A model generated the notes under the pieces. The model did not search any database, had not been told where the DNA came from, and saw nothing but the letters and a program-made list of their open reading frames with translations. A DNA stretch of 64,000 bases, from assembly GCA_013398015.1 (NCBI GenBank), contig VZRR01014165.1, positions 1,747,645 to 1,811,644 of the forward strand, given 5' to 3'. The translations under genes were made by a program, and so were the position numbers. This DNA is from Oreocharis arfaki. Taxonomy: Eukaryota > Chordata > Aves > Passeriformes > Paramythiidae. Shown here one piece after another: positions 35,595 through 47,224 of this stretch; the stretch's first letter is position 1, and the number at the start of each line of letters is the position of its first letter.

Positions 35595-38500
35595 TTGGCA
35601 TGCAAAAGTTGTTTCACTTTTATACTTCTTTAGACTGACACCCTTAAGTGGCATGCAACTGCATTTCTTTCTCAAAAAAATTAAAATCTTCCAAATGTCA
35701 TCATTTTAATAAGATATTTAACAACTCTTATTTTCACGTTTATTTTTGGAACAGAAGCCTACACATTTGCTGCAAACAGAGCTTAGGATTGAAGTCCTCA
35801 TTAGTCTTAGGTAAATATTTTAAAAATGCTGTTGTTTTTAGGCAAGAGTGTGTTAGAAGCTGATGAGTAAGCCAGTCATAAAATTATTTTTAAAGAGCTG
35901 TGATCATGAATACATTAGTAACAGGCTGGGGATAATAAAATTATCATAAGGTGGAATTCATGGTTCCTTTTAAAGAAGGTGTGATTCTTCAAAATGTAAT
36001 TGAGTGCTTAGCTGAACTTGTGTTGTACATCAGGGGTTGCTTCAATCTGAAGACTTGAGTGTTTCCTAAACGAAGATTTTAGAACATGTCAAGAGTGGGG
36101 AAAAAAAATCCCAAACCATCCAGAAAACAAAAAGAAAGATTTCATAGTAGAATTTAGAAATTGTGTCCTATGAATTTTAGTTTGTATACCTCAGACAGCC
36201 TTTCTCATGTAATTTAAGCTGCATCTCTGAATCAATATCACAATATCATCTCTTTGTGATGACAATAATGTATCATGAGACATATGGTTAGCTGTGCAAG
36301 ATAAAAACCAGTTTGGTTGAGGATCCTAATCTATGGAAGAGACTGATCTATCATCTCCAATTATGTTTTTCAAATAACAATATTTTCCCTTACATGAATT
36401 TGTTTTTTTCTATATAAACTGGAATCATCCTAGGGAAAATAGGTATTTTTAATAAAAATGCTATATGGTAACTAAATCTTTCCAGGATCCAAAAATTATC
36501 TGAGCAGAATTTTTTCAGCTAGATCTTATCATTACTTCAAAGACAGGGTATATTACAGAAAAATATTAAAAAGAATGTTTTTGAAATTAGATTTTAAAAT
36601 AAATTTTATGCAAGAAATGCACTAATTTCCCATGGACTTCAGATTTTAGGTACTTAAGTGAAAAGGAGTTCTGTAACTACTTTTCAGAGGCTGCATAAGA
36701 TTAGTAGCCTGTATACCTGCCAGGGTAAGGTTTTATGCAAATATAAACACCAAATTTGCTTATTTACAAATGCATATTAGATCTTGTGTTGTACATTATA
36801 ACTAAAGTTAATCAGAATTATTTCTCTTGTAAAAATCTCAGATTTATGAGGAAATAAACAACTCATATCCCAAATAATTTTGGTTCTGAAGTGCAATCAC
36901 AGTGCTTTATGGAAATGGTATTTCCCAGATATATCATTCTTTAAAAAAAAAAAGAAAAAAACCCCATATTATATCTGACAAAACAGAACATTGCTAATAT
37001 GATCACAAACCAACCAACCAAAACCCACCCAATGATTCCACTTAACCTAAACATACACTGACCCCACCTGACCTTACGGAAATATTCATAAGACTTAAAT
37101 GAGAACTAACTAATAAGGACAAAAACTAGGTTCCTTTTTTAGTTCAAATTGCAGAGTAGCGCAGTATCAGGGCTGCAACTATGTGCACATGCAGCACACA
37201 TCAGTTATGAATTCTCTGTATGATCCGGCAACTCCCCAGCCAGTCATTTACACAGAAGGTGCAACTATCTTGAGATACAAGGTCTTTCACTGAATCTTTG
37301 CAATTAAATATTTGACTGTTACAGGAAGGTCTGATTGGGAATTTTAGACAGTTCTGTTAGCTCCATGTTGCACATTTTCATGTTTATATTTGTGGATGAA
37401 CATCCTGAGCAAAGCATCCAAGAGGATACCTAACTGATTCCTGTTGCGGAATTGACCAAATTGTGCACAGATATAAGTGGCCAGTTTTGCAAGTGGTCAA
37501 TAGAAACTGTAGAAAGGGCCACTTAGAATATCAGTAAGACATTAAAAAGATGTTTCATATCGAACGAGATATAAAACCAGCAGAACAATAGCATTAAATG
37601 TTGCATGTGTAGAGATGGTCACCTGGGAACTGAGTAAAACAGTGGTTTTGAAGACCTTCACCCAGCTTGCCTAAAAATACCGTTGCAATGACCCTTACAA
37701 CAGTGACTCCAACTGCTACCAGCCAGTGAATGACCACCTAGTTTTGGAGATTTGATTCCCTTGATGAGCACTGCCCTATGCCAAAATCCTGATATATTAG
37801 TGTTTGTTTGGTTTTTTTTTTTCTCTTCCCCCTTTCAGCAAACATTCTGCCCTGAGTATTTGCACAATAACCTTAAACTTCAGAATCAGAAACATATTGC
37901 AATCTTCATGTATATGGAAAAAGGTAATTTGAGGACAAGTTAATCTTGCAGAGTTCTCACAATAAAACCATAGTTTAACCACTAGGATGCTGGTTGCAAT
38001 TCTTGTGTTCTTCAGATGCATTGTCTCAAGACCTTGCAAGGTTTTGGAAATACAAAGCAGCAGGAAAAACCCCCCATGGTGACACGTAAGGCTTGCTAGA
38101 AGTTGCCATTAGCTTTGATTATTTGTCTTTCAGCTTTCATCCATCCTGACCATATGTATCCATATTTTTTCCAAGTTAATTTGTATTTGTACCTTCATTT
38201 CCACACTCTTTCCTTAAAATCATTTCTCAAAAGCCCTGATTCTTAGCTTTACCACGTGCAACCTCTTATTTTGGTTTCCTGCCATCTCTATCTTCCTTGA
38301 TCTTTTATCTCTGCCAAAAGTTTTGCACACACTTCCTACCCACATGCAAAGGCTTTGACACACACAAAAAGATTTGGGTCCTCCTCTCTCTCCTGAATAA
38401 CTCCCTCCTTATTTTCAGGTTTAAATAATTTATTATCCTCAGTTGATTAATAATAAGATATAAAAACTTTTTTTCTTGAACTTCAGATGATATTCAGCCT

Positions 38501-38826
38501 GAACTACATGAATCGTGATAATTACACTCATTATGTGTGGCATTTTATATGTCAGACTACTTGGCTTATTTACATTTAGTGAGAAGAGGAAGAAAGACAA
38601 AAGAGATGAGGTCGTCTATCCCCACAATTTTTAAAATTTCACAATTTCAAGTTTTATTGCTTTTTTCTTTCCATTAATATTAATGGAAAGGAGGGACCTA
38701 TTATGATAAAAACCTGAATATCATTCAGTTTCCAATGCAGCTAAATTCCAGGTTAGGACAAGCATAGTATTCCAACAGGAAAGGTGAAGCTGTAGTGATC
38801 ATGCTGCTGCTGCTACACTTGCCACC
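35595..38826. other. Unique AT-rich DNA with a palindrome
   Basis: About 3.2 kb with no gene. It includes a T-run at 37809-37821 and the 24-bp palindrome at 38667-38690. Confidence 0.55.
38667..38690. repeat. 24-bp perfect palindrome
   Basis: The left half CTTTCCATTAAT is the exact reverse complement of the right half ATTAATGGAAAG with no spacer. It contains two TAAT cores, the homeodomain half-site, in mirror orientation. Function is unknown. Confidence 0.9.
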
Positions 38827-39345
38827 TGTGAGCCTGCATCTGGAGAACTGTCCTCTATGCCACAGGAACGGTCCCGGGAAACTGGAATGAGTCTGTCCCA
38901 TGGAGAGTGACCAGGATGGGTAATTGGCTGGAGCAGCTGAGTCTCAAGGCTGGAAGAACTTGGTTTGATTAGCAGAGAGACTAGAAAGCTAAGGGGAAAT
39001 TTTATTTTCTGTCTTCAGCCTTCTGAAGGAGGCAGTTGCACAAAGGCTCTTCCCAAAGGTGCACGGTGAAAAGACTTTCAGAAGAAGGACTTCACAACAA
39101 TCAGAAGTTTCAATAAAGGCAATTCCAACTAAATATGAGAGAAGAAGTATTTCTCAGTGAGAAATACTAAGCATGGGAACAAGCTGCCCAGAGAGGCTGT
39201 CCAGTCTCAGAACTCAGAGATTTTTAAAACATGCTTTGACAAGGCCCTGAGCAACATGACCTAGCTATGAGACTAGTTCTGCTTTGAGCAAGTGATTGGA
39301 TTACATCATTTCTAAAGGTCGTTCCCAACTAAAATTATTCTATGC
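38827..39345 (+). mobile_element. Older CR1 LINE 3' fragment
   Basis: The CR1 3' order is visible: GTGAGCCTGCATCTGGAGAAC, a GAGAGTGACCAGGATGGG block, GAGTCTCAAGGCTGG, a CTTCTGAAGG block, GTATTTCTCAGTGAGAAAT, a GGAACAAGCTGCCCAGAGAG block, and the end GGTCGTTCCCAACTAAAATT with ATTCTATG. It is more diverged than the copy at 35.2 kb and has no open reading frame. Confidence 0.88.
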
Positions 39346-42004
39346 TTCACTAGACAGAAACAATTCATTCTGAAAATTACAAACTGCCTATCTAATTTTT
39401 CCTTTAGTCATGGAGTTAATTGACCAGTCAAGTACAGATGGTTTCAAGATGCAGTATATGCTTCTCCAAAGAAATGAAACTATCAATTTATATTTTGGAA
39501 ACAAATTAATTTAATTAGTTTATTAATGTTAAATAAGTTGTAGAATGAGAGGATGGATGTGGAGGGGGAGATGGAAACAAGTGTAACGAGAGAAGATGAA
39601 TTATCCTGGAAAAAAAATAGTATTAGCTCTAAATGTAATATGTAGCAGCAAAAAAAAAAAAAAATCTGGAAAAATATCTGGAAGGAAAGTGAGATCTGCA
39701 AGTCACTCACTGCAGGAAGTGAACTTTTCAGCCTAAATTAATGACAGTATAAAGAGATCAAGAGCATGTTTTCCTTTTCTGTTCTTTATTTCTTTTTTTT
39801 TTTTTTAGCATAAAGAAATAACATATCTGCTTTGTCAATTTTGGATTAATGTCCTTTTTTTAGCTCCTTGTCTGCCTAATAATGTTTAGAATAATTCTAA
39901 ACAACCAGTTGACCAGATGTTTTCACCTCAAAAATACCCCCAGCCAAGATTTAGTGTGTAAAGAGACCTTGAAAAGTGTCAAAACCCTCCACATTATTAT
40001 TAATATTATCTAAATATAATGGGTTACCAGTTCTTGGTGCAAGGGCTATCTTGAGAGCTAGTATCATACTGTACAACACAGAAAGAATCTCTCAATAACT
40101 GGTGACTGATGAGGAGGGTTATCCAGAATATCTCAAAAGAAGACCTGAAATTTGAGACCTTTGAGACACCTGAGAAATTAACATCCTGGTGAAATTTATG
40201 AAGGGATTTTTATACACCAGATACTGTATGCACAGCCATTACCAGATAAATTCCTCACCTGTGTACTGTTATTGAGATATTTGCTCCTTTGACAAATTAA
40301 TTTCAAATGACTGGAAATACCCTTAGACATAAGCTGTACTTTATCTAAAGTTCAGATGAATAATGCCAGGCTATGAAGCTTAAAATAAACATTAACTGCT
40401 AAAAGCTATGGCAAAAACGAAGAATGAAGAAATTACAGGACATGTTCAGATGTGCTGATCATTTTACAAGCCAATTGATTTTGGCAGAAGAAAATTTAGT
40501 CCAAAACAAGGATACTTCATATAGGTCACCCATCCACTCAGATTAAAATATGTAGTGGTTCAACAAACAATATAGCGTAGAGTTATCAAACTATTTAACT
40601 ATGTTTTGTCGTTTAACTACAAAGAGCTTCATATAACACATGTACACAAATGCACAAGTCTGCCTATATGAAAATGTGATATCTGTACATATATGTATTG
40701 GTATCTTTGCCTTCTGCTGCTAGTGCTTTCTCTATGGTTTTGTCCGTTTATTTTTTATTTTCTGCTTCCTGTGGAAAACCAGCATACTGCCAGTTCCTGG
40801 ATGGCCTAGGCCTTGTGTGAGGTTCTTAGGTGTCCACTGGAAGTCCATACTGCTGAATTTGATATTTGATCCTATGTATTAGAGGTGCTTTCTGAAGCTG
40901 TAAACAAAATGCAGTGGGTGAGAACATAGCATCAGTAACTGCCTTCTTGTTAGCACTTTCTAGAATAACTGTATTTAAAGACAGGTGTATTGGTTACACA
41001 ATATGTTTTGCAATCGCTAGTAAATAACAGCTTATAATGCTAACAGATGAAAACTTTAAAAACCTGAAAAGTTAATTTTATGATTTCTACCTAAACAACA
41101 AGACTGAAAATATCAGTCTGAATTGTTCTAAAATGTCAAGTCTGTGACTAATAGAATAAGCTATGAAGACAACTGTTATTTATTAATATGGTGTAACACA
41201 TTTAGAATAAATGTTCCAGGGATAAAATCCTGATAAATCTGTAAACCCATTCCTAGTCAGAAGAGGCAATCCGTTAACAACTATTCGAAAAATGAAGAAA
41301 TGCTCAGAATTCTTACTTTGCATAGGATAAAAAATTAGAGATGTAGATACAGATGATATAGATATAGATATAGATGATATAGATGATATAGGTATAGGTG
41401 TGGAAAGATAATTCTAGAAAAGAGAATGACATACTTCCATTTTTAAGGGAATAGTTAAATAGTATCTTTGTATAAACAATATTAAGACAGAAAACATAAA
41501 AAAAAAAATCACCTTATCATTAATTCAGCAGTGGGCTGAGGGGGTCATGAGATATTCATTTTAATATTTGAATATGAGATAAATTCTAGAAAAGTATTAG
41601 TGCTGTCCTAATGTTTAGAAAGAGAGAGTGGCATGATCAATAAGAATAAGCTTGTTACAATGACAAAAATTTTAAGCAATAGAAAAAGTCTGAGATGGTG
41701 TTCATATTTATATTTGTACTAGAGATTAGAAAGATAATGAATCTGACAATTGACATGTTTTATGGGAAAATACAATTGCTCTGATTCCATTAATAAGATT
41801 TTTCTGAGGAATTTTTTCAGCTATTTTATGTTAAAAATGTCATATGATGTTCGACAAAATGCATTTGTTCTATTTTCTAAAATCTAAATAGATTAAAAAG
41901 ATTGTTAAGTCCTCGATAAGCCCTAGTTTAACTTCATATACTTCAACTAGGTACTCACAAAAAAATGAAAAGCTGATTAAGCCAGAAAAAGTTCTGAGTT
42001 AGTC
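39346..42004. other. Unique AT-rich DNA
   Basis: About 2.6 kb with no gene. A-runs lie at 39649-39664 and T-runs near 39791-39806. A (GATATA)n array is at 41343-41400. Confidence 0.55.
41343..41400. repeat. (GATATA)n / GATGATATA minisatellite
   Basis: About nine imperfect units built of GATATA and GATGATATA; a likely length-variable locus. Confidence 0.92.
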
Positions 42005-42207
42005 CTAGAGGTTTCTTCCTCTCTCATTCATCTGCAGGGGAATCTGAATGATGCGGTCTACATCCACATTAGTGAGCAATGCAGTCCAATGTGAGTGCAT
42101 TCGTACAGTGAAAGCATCAGGGCTGAGGACTTCCTGCCCACACTGTACACACTTTGGGGGAAAGGATGACTTTTTGAAGTGTTTATTTCCTCCATGGTTA
42201 AACAATT
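42005..42207 (-). CDS. Candidate terminal coding exon, unidentified, with Cys/His motif
   Basis: I do not recognise the gene. On the minus strand a pyrimidine-rich 3' splice site (GTGCTTTCTATCCAG) is followed at 42207 by an open frame of 66 codons ending in TAG at 42005-42007. The frame enters two bases into a codon, so an upstream exon would be needed. The peptide has SFPPKCVQCGQEV around residues 14-26, SPDAFTVRMHSHW around 28-40 and NVDVDRIIQIPLQ around 46-58. CxxC followed by HxH resembles a zinc-binding fold, but the spacing (14 residues between the second Cys and first His) is not the classic C2H2 finger. No donor site follows, so a last exon is more likely than an internal one. The first half of the exon and its acceptor lie in a perfect 95-bp tandem duplication; using the upstream acceptor (42302) would shift the frame (95 is not a multiple of 3), using the downstream one would not. 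Alternatives are a processed pseudogene or chance. Confidence 0.35.
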
Positions 42208-42317
42208 CTGGATAGAAAGCACGACTTCCTGCCCACACTGTACACACTTTGGGGGAAAGGATGACTTTTTGAAGTGTTTATTTCCTCCATGGTTAAACAA
42301 TTCTGGATAGAAAGCAC
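42128..42317. repeat. Perfect 95-bp tandem duplication
   Basis: Units 42128-42222 and 42223-42317 are identical over all 95 bases. Each unit carries, on the minus strand, the 3' splice site and the first 80 bases of the candidate exon. Perfect identity means a very recent duplication or an assembly duplicate. Confidence 0.95.
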
Positions 42318-43342
42318 ATCGAGAAAAAATTAGAAATGGAAATAGTCATTCTCCAAACCCAGAAAGCTCCAATTAAAGGCTAGAAACTTTGTGATGTAAA
42401 AATTACACCTTGGTCTTCCAAAGTATGGGTTAAAAACATTTGTATCTGGGTAAAATGTGATTGTCATCATCATATACAGCAAACTGTGTTGGTTGACAAA
42501 AAATGCTTCTTGATCTGGATCTCTATGAAGAATAAGGCCCCATTTTTCTTAGATTCTGCACAAAACAATAATTTGAAAATCTAACAGAAATTTCAGTTGA
42601 GATTTATAACCAGATGCTACAGGTGGAAAAGTGTAGAAGAAAAAGTGCAGTAAATCAAGATAAGTTTATTTTGCATATGAAATCATTATCACAGCACACC
42701 ACTTGCATGGCAATGCTAGATTGCAAATGTCTTTCTCAGACAATAAACTTTACATCTCTTACAGTATCAATAATAAAAAGCATGCCACTGTTATATAGAT
42801 TTTCAAACACTTGTCATCTCTGAAAAGAAATGAATTACTATGTTTGTATTCTCACTTACTTTTCTGGAGGAAGATGGAAGAGTCGAAAATAATCTTTTCT
42901 GAAGAACAGTATCATTTTTTGAAAGACAGCTTAATATTCAGGGGTCTTGACACTCAACTAGCTAAAAAAATTATTATAAAAGATGAAGCTTGAAAATCCA
43001 CTAATCCTAAGTGAGTATTAATCTTTTAACTACTTTAAAAAAAGAGTGTTTTACACTCATGGGGAAATCCTGCATAAGAAATTATGTCCTGAGCATGTGC
43101 TGTTCAACATTAAAGTACCACTGGAATTAGTATCAATTAAGAAAATTAATCTGAAATTGATAAGTGAGCGTTCTGACACTGCTAAAATTTTATTTTATTA
43201 TACTAAACAGTTTATATTCTTTTTTTATACACAGACATTGAAGATGTGCTTCTATTCTTATCTAATATGGATGACTATTTTGATCAGAGTTGGGAAATTG
43301 TTTCTTCCCCAGTTTTTGCTGGCATGAAAAGAAGAATCATGT
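42318..43342. other. Unique AT-rich DNA
   Basis: No gene is recognised. A plus-strand frame at 43046-43327 (93 codons) is low-complexity and unsupported. Confidence 0.5.
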
Positions 43343-43488
43343 TTTTTCTCCATTTGTAAAATTACTGCACTTATTTTTTTTTTTTCCACTGAGGAAGAAA
43401 AATATCTATAGTCTTTCGTAATATATCCCATTTCTATGCACATCAGAGAAATTACTGTAAAACATGTACTTGAGAATCCTTCTTGTTC
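43343..43488 (+). repeat. Contig end duplicated at 43937-44084 (copy A)
   Basis: This 146-bp segment recurs at 43937-44084 with a difference in the T-run length and one ACTGTAA/ATTGTAA change. It ends at a single N (43489). The second copy continues into new sequence (CATCAAAATTACAC), so copy A is likely the left part of the same locus. Confidence 0.85.
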
Positions 43489-43489
43489 N
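43489..43489. other. Single-N contig join
   Basis: The N separates copy A from a different contig starting GTATATTTAAGAAG. See the finding on contig order. Confidence 0.9.
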
Positions 43490-43501
43490 GTATATTTAAG
43501 A

Positions 43502-43545
43502 AGTGTGTGTCCTTGTGTAGGTGTGTGTGTGTGTTGGTGTATATA
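43502..43545. repeat. (GT)n-rich tract
   Basis: Interrupted GT repeat (GTGTGTGTCC ... GGTGTGTGTGTGTGTTGGTG). Confidence 0.88.
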
Positions 43546-43755
43546 ATGTGCCATTGATGTCACAACAACAGTTGATATCATAGGTCATTACTATGCTTAT
43601 AGTAAATGATGATGTCATTCCTGGCCCTTAAAGTCTCATAGTCTTTAAGAAACTTTTCCAAGCTGACATGTCTGTACTGGGTTTGCTTGACAAGGTTGTG
43701 AAAACAGGGGGGCTACAGGGGCAGTTTCTGTGAGAAGCTGACAGAAGCTTCCCCC

Positions 43756-43806
43756 TTGTTCAACAGACCCACCTCCAGGCAGCTCCAAGATGGACCTTCC
43801 TCTTGC
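43756..43806 (+). repeat. Contig end duplicated at 44374-44424 (copy B)
   Basis: Fifty-one bases of the LTR recur identically at 44374-44424, where the LTR then continues. Copy B is followed by the N gap. Confidence 0.92.
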
Positions 43807-43936
43807 NNNNNNNNNNNNNNNNNNNNNNNNNNNNNNNNNNNNNNNNNNNNNNNNNNNNNNNNNNNNNNNNNNNNNNNNNNNNNNNNNNNNNNNNNNNNNN
43901 NNNNNNNNNNNNNNNNNNNNNNNNNNNNNNNNNNNN
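43807..43936. other. Assembly gap (130 N)
   Basis: Probably an artefact: the LTR sequence interrupted here continues at 44425 after the duplicated 51 bases. Apparent ORFs crossing it are not real. Confidence 0.95.
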
Positions 43937-44372
43937 TTTTTCTCCATTTGTAAAATTACTGCACTTATTTTTTTTTTTTTTCCACTGAGGAAGAAAAATA
44001 TCTATAGTCTTTCGTAATATATCCCATTTCTATGCACATCAGAGAAATTATTGTAAAACATGTACTTGAGAATCCTTCTTGTTCCATCAAAATTACACAA
44101 AATGTTCTTCACCTGCATGGCCAGTAGTAAAGCAAAGACAATAGATAGCAGATGTCTAACTGCTTTATAATCAATAAATTATGCAAAGGGACCATGCCAC
44201 AGTTTAAACTCTGAAAAGTTCTTCTTGTAGAACAAGTAGCATCAAAGATAACGTCAGAGGAGCCTGTGTGATTTAGTTTTCAATATTAGGATTCCTCATG
44301 GAAGCCTGAATAAAGGAAGAACAGCCTTTAAAACTAGCATTAAAAAAAAAAGTTAATATGAATTTGAATATA
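43937..44372. other. Probably misplaced contig (left flank of the LTR)
   Basis: The first 148 bases repeat 43343-43488, and the rest (44085-44372) is unique AT-rich DNA unrelated to the LTR. It fits as the continuation of 43488, before the LTR, and not inside it. Confidence 0.7.
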
Positions 44373-44373
44373 N
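44373..44373. other. Single-N contig join
   Basis: The N is followed at once by the duplicate of 43756-43806, where the LTR resumes. Confidence 0.9.
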
Positions 44374-44912
44374 TTGTTCAACAGACCCACCTCCAGGCAG
44401 CTCCAAGATGGACCTTCCTCTTGCCAAGTCTGAGCCCACCACTGACAGTGCCAGCACCTCTGTGATAGTGAAGCTAAGAAGAAAAAAATATTGTGCAGAA
44501 GCAAATTGAAGTCAGAGGAGAAAAGACTGGAAATACATGAGAAGAACAGCCCTGCAGGCACCAAGATCAGTGCAGTAGGAGGGAGAAGAGGTCTCTAGGC
44601 AACAGAGAGATTCCCCTGCAGCCTGTGGTGGAGACCATGGTGAGGGCAGGCTGTCCCCCCTGCAGCCCATGGAGGTCCACAGTGGAGTAGATATCCACAT
44701 GCAGTCTCTGGAGGACCTGATGCCAGAGAAGGTGGATATGCCTGGTGGAAGCTATGACCCTGCAGGAAACCCATGCTGGACAAGGCTCCTGACAGGACCT
44801 CTGGCCTTGTGGGGGACCCACATAGGAGCAGTCTGTTCCTGCAGGACTGCATCTCATGGAAGTGACCCAGGTTGAAGCAGTTCATGAAGAAATGCAGCCT
44901 GTGGGAAAGACT

Positions 44913-45073
44913 GTGTAATTTTGACAGAACAAGGAGGATTCTCAAGCACATGTTTTACAATAATTCTCTGATGTGCATAGAAATGGGATATATTACGAAA
45001 GACTATAGATTTTTTTCTTCCTCAGTGGGAAAAAAAAAAAAAAAAGTGCAGTAATTTTACAAATGGAGAAAAA
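44913..45073 (-). repeat. Inverted 161-bp insertion in the LTR
   Basis: Between the LTR blocks GTGGGAAAGACT and TTGGAGAAGTTCATG lies a segment that is the reverse complement of the flanking unit at 43937-44103 (and 43343-43488). Differences include ACATGTACTTGAG versus ACATGTGCTTGAG, and CCATC versus CTGTC, so it is not a mere assembly copy. It has no TG/CA ends, no terminal inverted repeats and no visible target duplication of its own. Confidence 0.8.
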
Positions 45074-45090
45074 TATTGGAGAAGTTCATG
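45016..45090 (+). repeat. Contig end duplicated at 45092-45166 (copy D)
   Basis: Seventy-five bases from TCTTCCTCAGTGGG through GAAGTTCATG recur after the N at 45091, with changes only around the A-run. Confidence 0.88.
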
Positions 45091-45091
45091 N
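45091..45091. other. Single-N contig join
   Basis: The LTR is repeated for 75 bases after this N and then continues to its 3' end. Confidence 0.9.
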
Positions 45092-45610
45092 TCTTCCTCA
45101 GTGGGAAAAAAAAAAAAATAAGGGCAGTAATTTTACAAATGGAGAAAAATATTGGAGAAGTTCATGGACAACTGTCTCCCATGGGAGGGAACCCCCATGC
45201 TGGAGCAGAGGAAGAGTGTGGGAGTCCTCCCCTGAGGATGAAGGAGCAGCAGAGAAAACATGTGATGAACTGACCACAACCCCCATTTCTGTCCCCCTGT
45301 GCCACTGGGAGGGAGGAAGTAGAGAATCAGGAACAAATTTAAGCCTGGGAAGTATGGAGGAAAGGTGCTTTTATATTTGAATTTACTTCTCTTTATTCTG
45401 TTCTGATTTGATTTGCTATAGATCGAATTCCTTTTTCCCAGGTTGACTCAGTTTTGCTCATGAGGGTATTCAGTGAGGCATCTCTCCATGTCCTTACTTT
45501 GACTCACGAGCCTTTAGCCGTATTTTTTATCCCTCATCCTGCTGAGGAGGAAAGTAATGGAGCTTTGGTGGGCACCTGGCATCAAGTCAGGATCAACCCA
45601 CCACAATATC

Positions 45611-47224
45611 TTTTTGTCAATATTGCTGTGTTCCTGATTTAGTAATTGTCAACCCCATGGCAGACTGAAAGCAGATGGTTTTGAGCTAATGAGCAGCTTT
45701 TGGGTGTATTGGGACTGCAGAAAGGAGAGGGTAAAGATTAACATATATTCTAGGAGTCTCACACATTTGGACTCAATGTCCTATTTCTGGCAGCTTATGC
45801 TTATGAAGTATTCTAGAAAAACAAGACACATTACTGTAGCTTAGTCAGACAGAAGGAAAATTAGAAAAGAGATATAAAGAAACAGGTCCAGACATCCTTA
45901 TGGTTGTCCAGATTCTTCCAAAGTGTTGTGAAGTTGTTTTCTAGAAGATTATAGTCTTGATTTTCTGAAATAAACATTTTGCTTTTTTCAAAGGTTAAAA
46001 TTACATATAAATCAGAGTAAATACTCTGAACTCCTGTGTTCTGCTCCTGTACCTCAGTATCTAAGAAACTAATGAGAAAAAGAAAAAAAAGAAAATTTGT
46101 GTTATTATTCATGCAATTAAATTCACTTGAGCCATGCACTTTCACAGCAGTTAAAACCTTTATGCATGCTCCTAACATAGGCCTACTAATGCTAAGTAAT
46201 AGAGCACCCCGGTATGCCTTTTAATGTGATAACTGGCAAACGTGACCTCCAAGTATTTCAGTCAACATCTTGGGAACCACAACCTTTGTATTGGTTTGTA
46301 TTCTAATTTTACTGATTAATTTGATTTCCCTCAGCTGTTAAAACTAGATAATTTGATCTGAAAATGATGTGACACTTCCATTAAGATCTGCACGTTACTC
46401 ACATGCTGTACAGTACAACATAAAAAATAGACCTGTCTTGCACAGGTTTGCAATACACAATGGCAGTGGAGAAATGAAATAGGAAATAAACTTGCTGTAA
46501 TGCAATGAGGATGTAATGAACATAAAAGAGCAATATTATAAAAGTGTTAATAACTGTTTATTAAATATGAATGTTTATGATTTCCATCAGACAAGTCTAT
46601 TTCATTTATCACAGCGTACTTAGGTGACAATGAAGGCACAAAGATAAAGACAATTTATTTGACTTCATTATCTAAACTACTGTGCTTTAATACCCCTGCT
46701 GTTCTAGCTTTCCTAATGTATCCTCTCAAGGATACCATTATCATGTGCCTGCTATTTTTCTGGGGATTTTTTTGTTTGGTTTCTTTTTTTTATTACTGGG
46801 TTTGCATAGTAATATAACACTGGCAATTCCCAAACACTTTCTTAATTTGCCCTCCACATATTCATCTCAATACTTATATTTTTATATCTTTGCAAGGACA
46901 AAGTAGGTCTGTTCTTTACAGATATTCACTGCTGCCTTTATTATTATATTTATTTATGAAGCAAAAGTCACAAAATATATTTGGATTCAGAGAATGAAAC
47001 ATGAAGGTTCATATAAAGTTATAAAATAGCCACATAGAAAAGGTATAAGATTTCTGTGGATATAAGGACAGTGATGCATCATAGCAAAAACTATAAATAA
47101 GAGGTGGTAAGAAAATCTAGGATAAAATGCAGAAGTTTTATTATGTTTATTCTAGGTCTTTCCAATTCTTTTATATTCATTTCATCCTACTGCTGAATTA
47201 TCATTTACAGCAACTATTTTCATT
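45611..47224. other. Unique AT-rich DNA
   Basis: About 1.6 kb with no gene or dispersed repeat recognised. Confidence 0.55.

Larger units (their letters stand above)
43673..45605 (+). mobile_element. Long avian ERV LTR, plus strand, scrambled by assembly
   Basis: The LTR starts TGTACTGGGTTTGCTTGACA (43673) and ends CAACCCACCACA (45605). It is flanked by ATGTC (43668-43672) and ATATC (45606-45610), a 5-bp target duplication with one change. Inside are the typical blocks: GGACCTTCCTCTTGCCAAG, a GTGCAGTAGGAGGGAGAAG block, repeated CATGCTGGA/GGAGCAGTC-type blocks, CATGAAGAAATGCAGCC, GAAGAGTGTGGGAG, and the 3' region GGTGGGCACCTGGCATC. The stretch 43807-44373 (gap and a foreign contig) does not belong to it, and a 161-bp insertion at 44913-45073 interrupts it. 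It is a solo LTR; no coding retroviral sequence is seen. Confidence 0.88.

Noticed and set aside
43645..44017. ORFs crossing the 130-N gap
   Set aside because: Artefact of translating Ns.
43343..45073. Inverted copies as terminal inverted repeats of a DNA transposon
   Set aside because: One copy lies inside an LTR, the ends lack a target duplication, and contig order is unreliable; a templated insertion plus misassembly explains it better.
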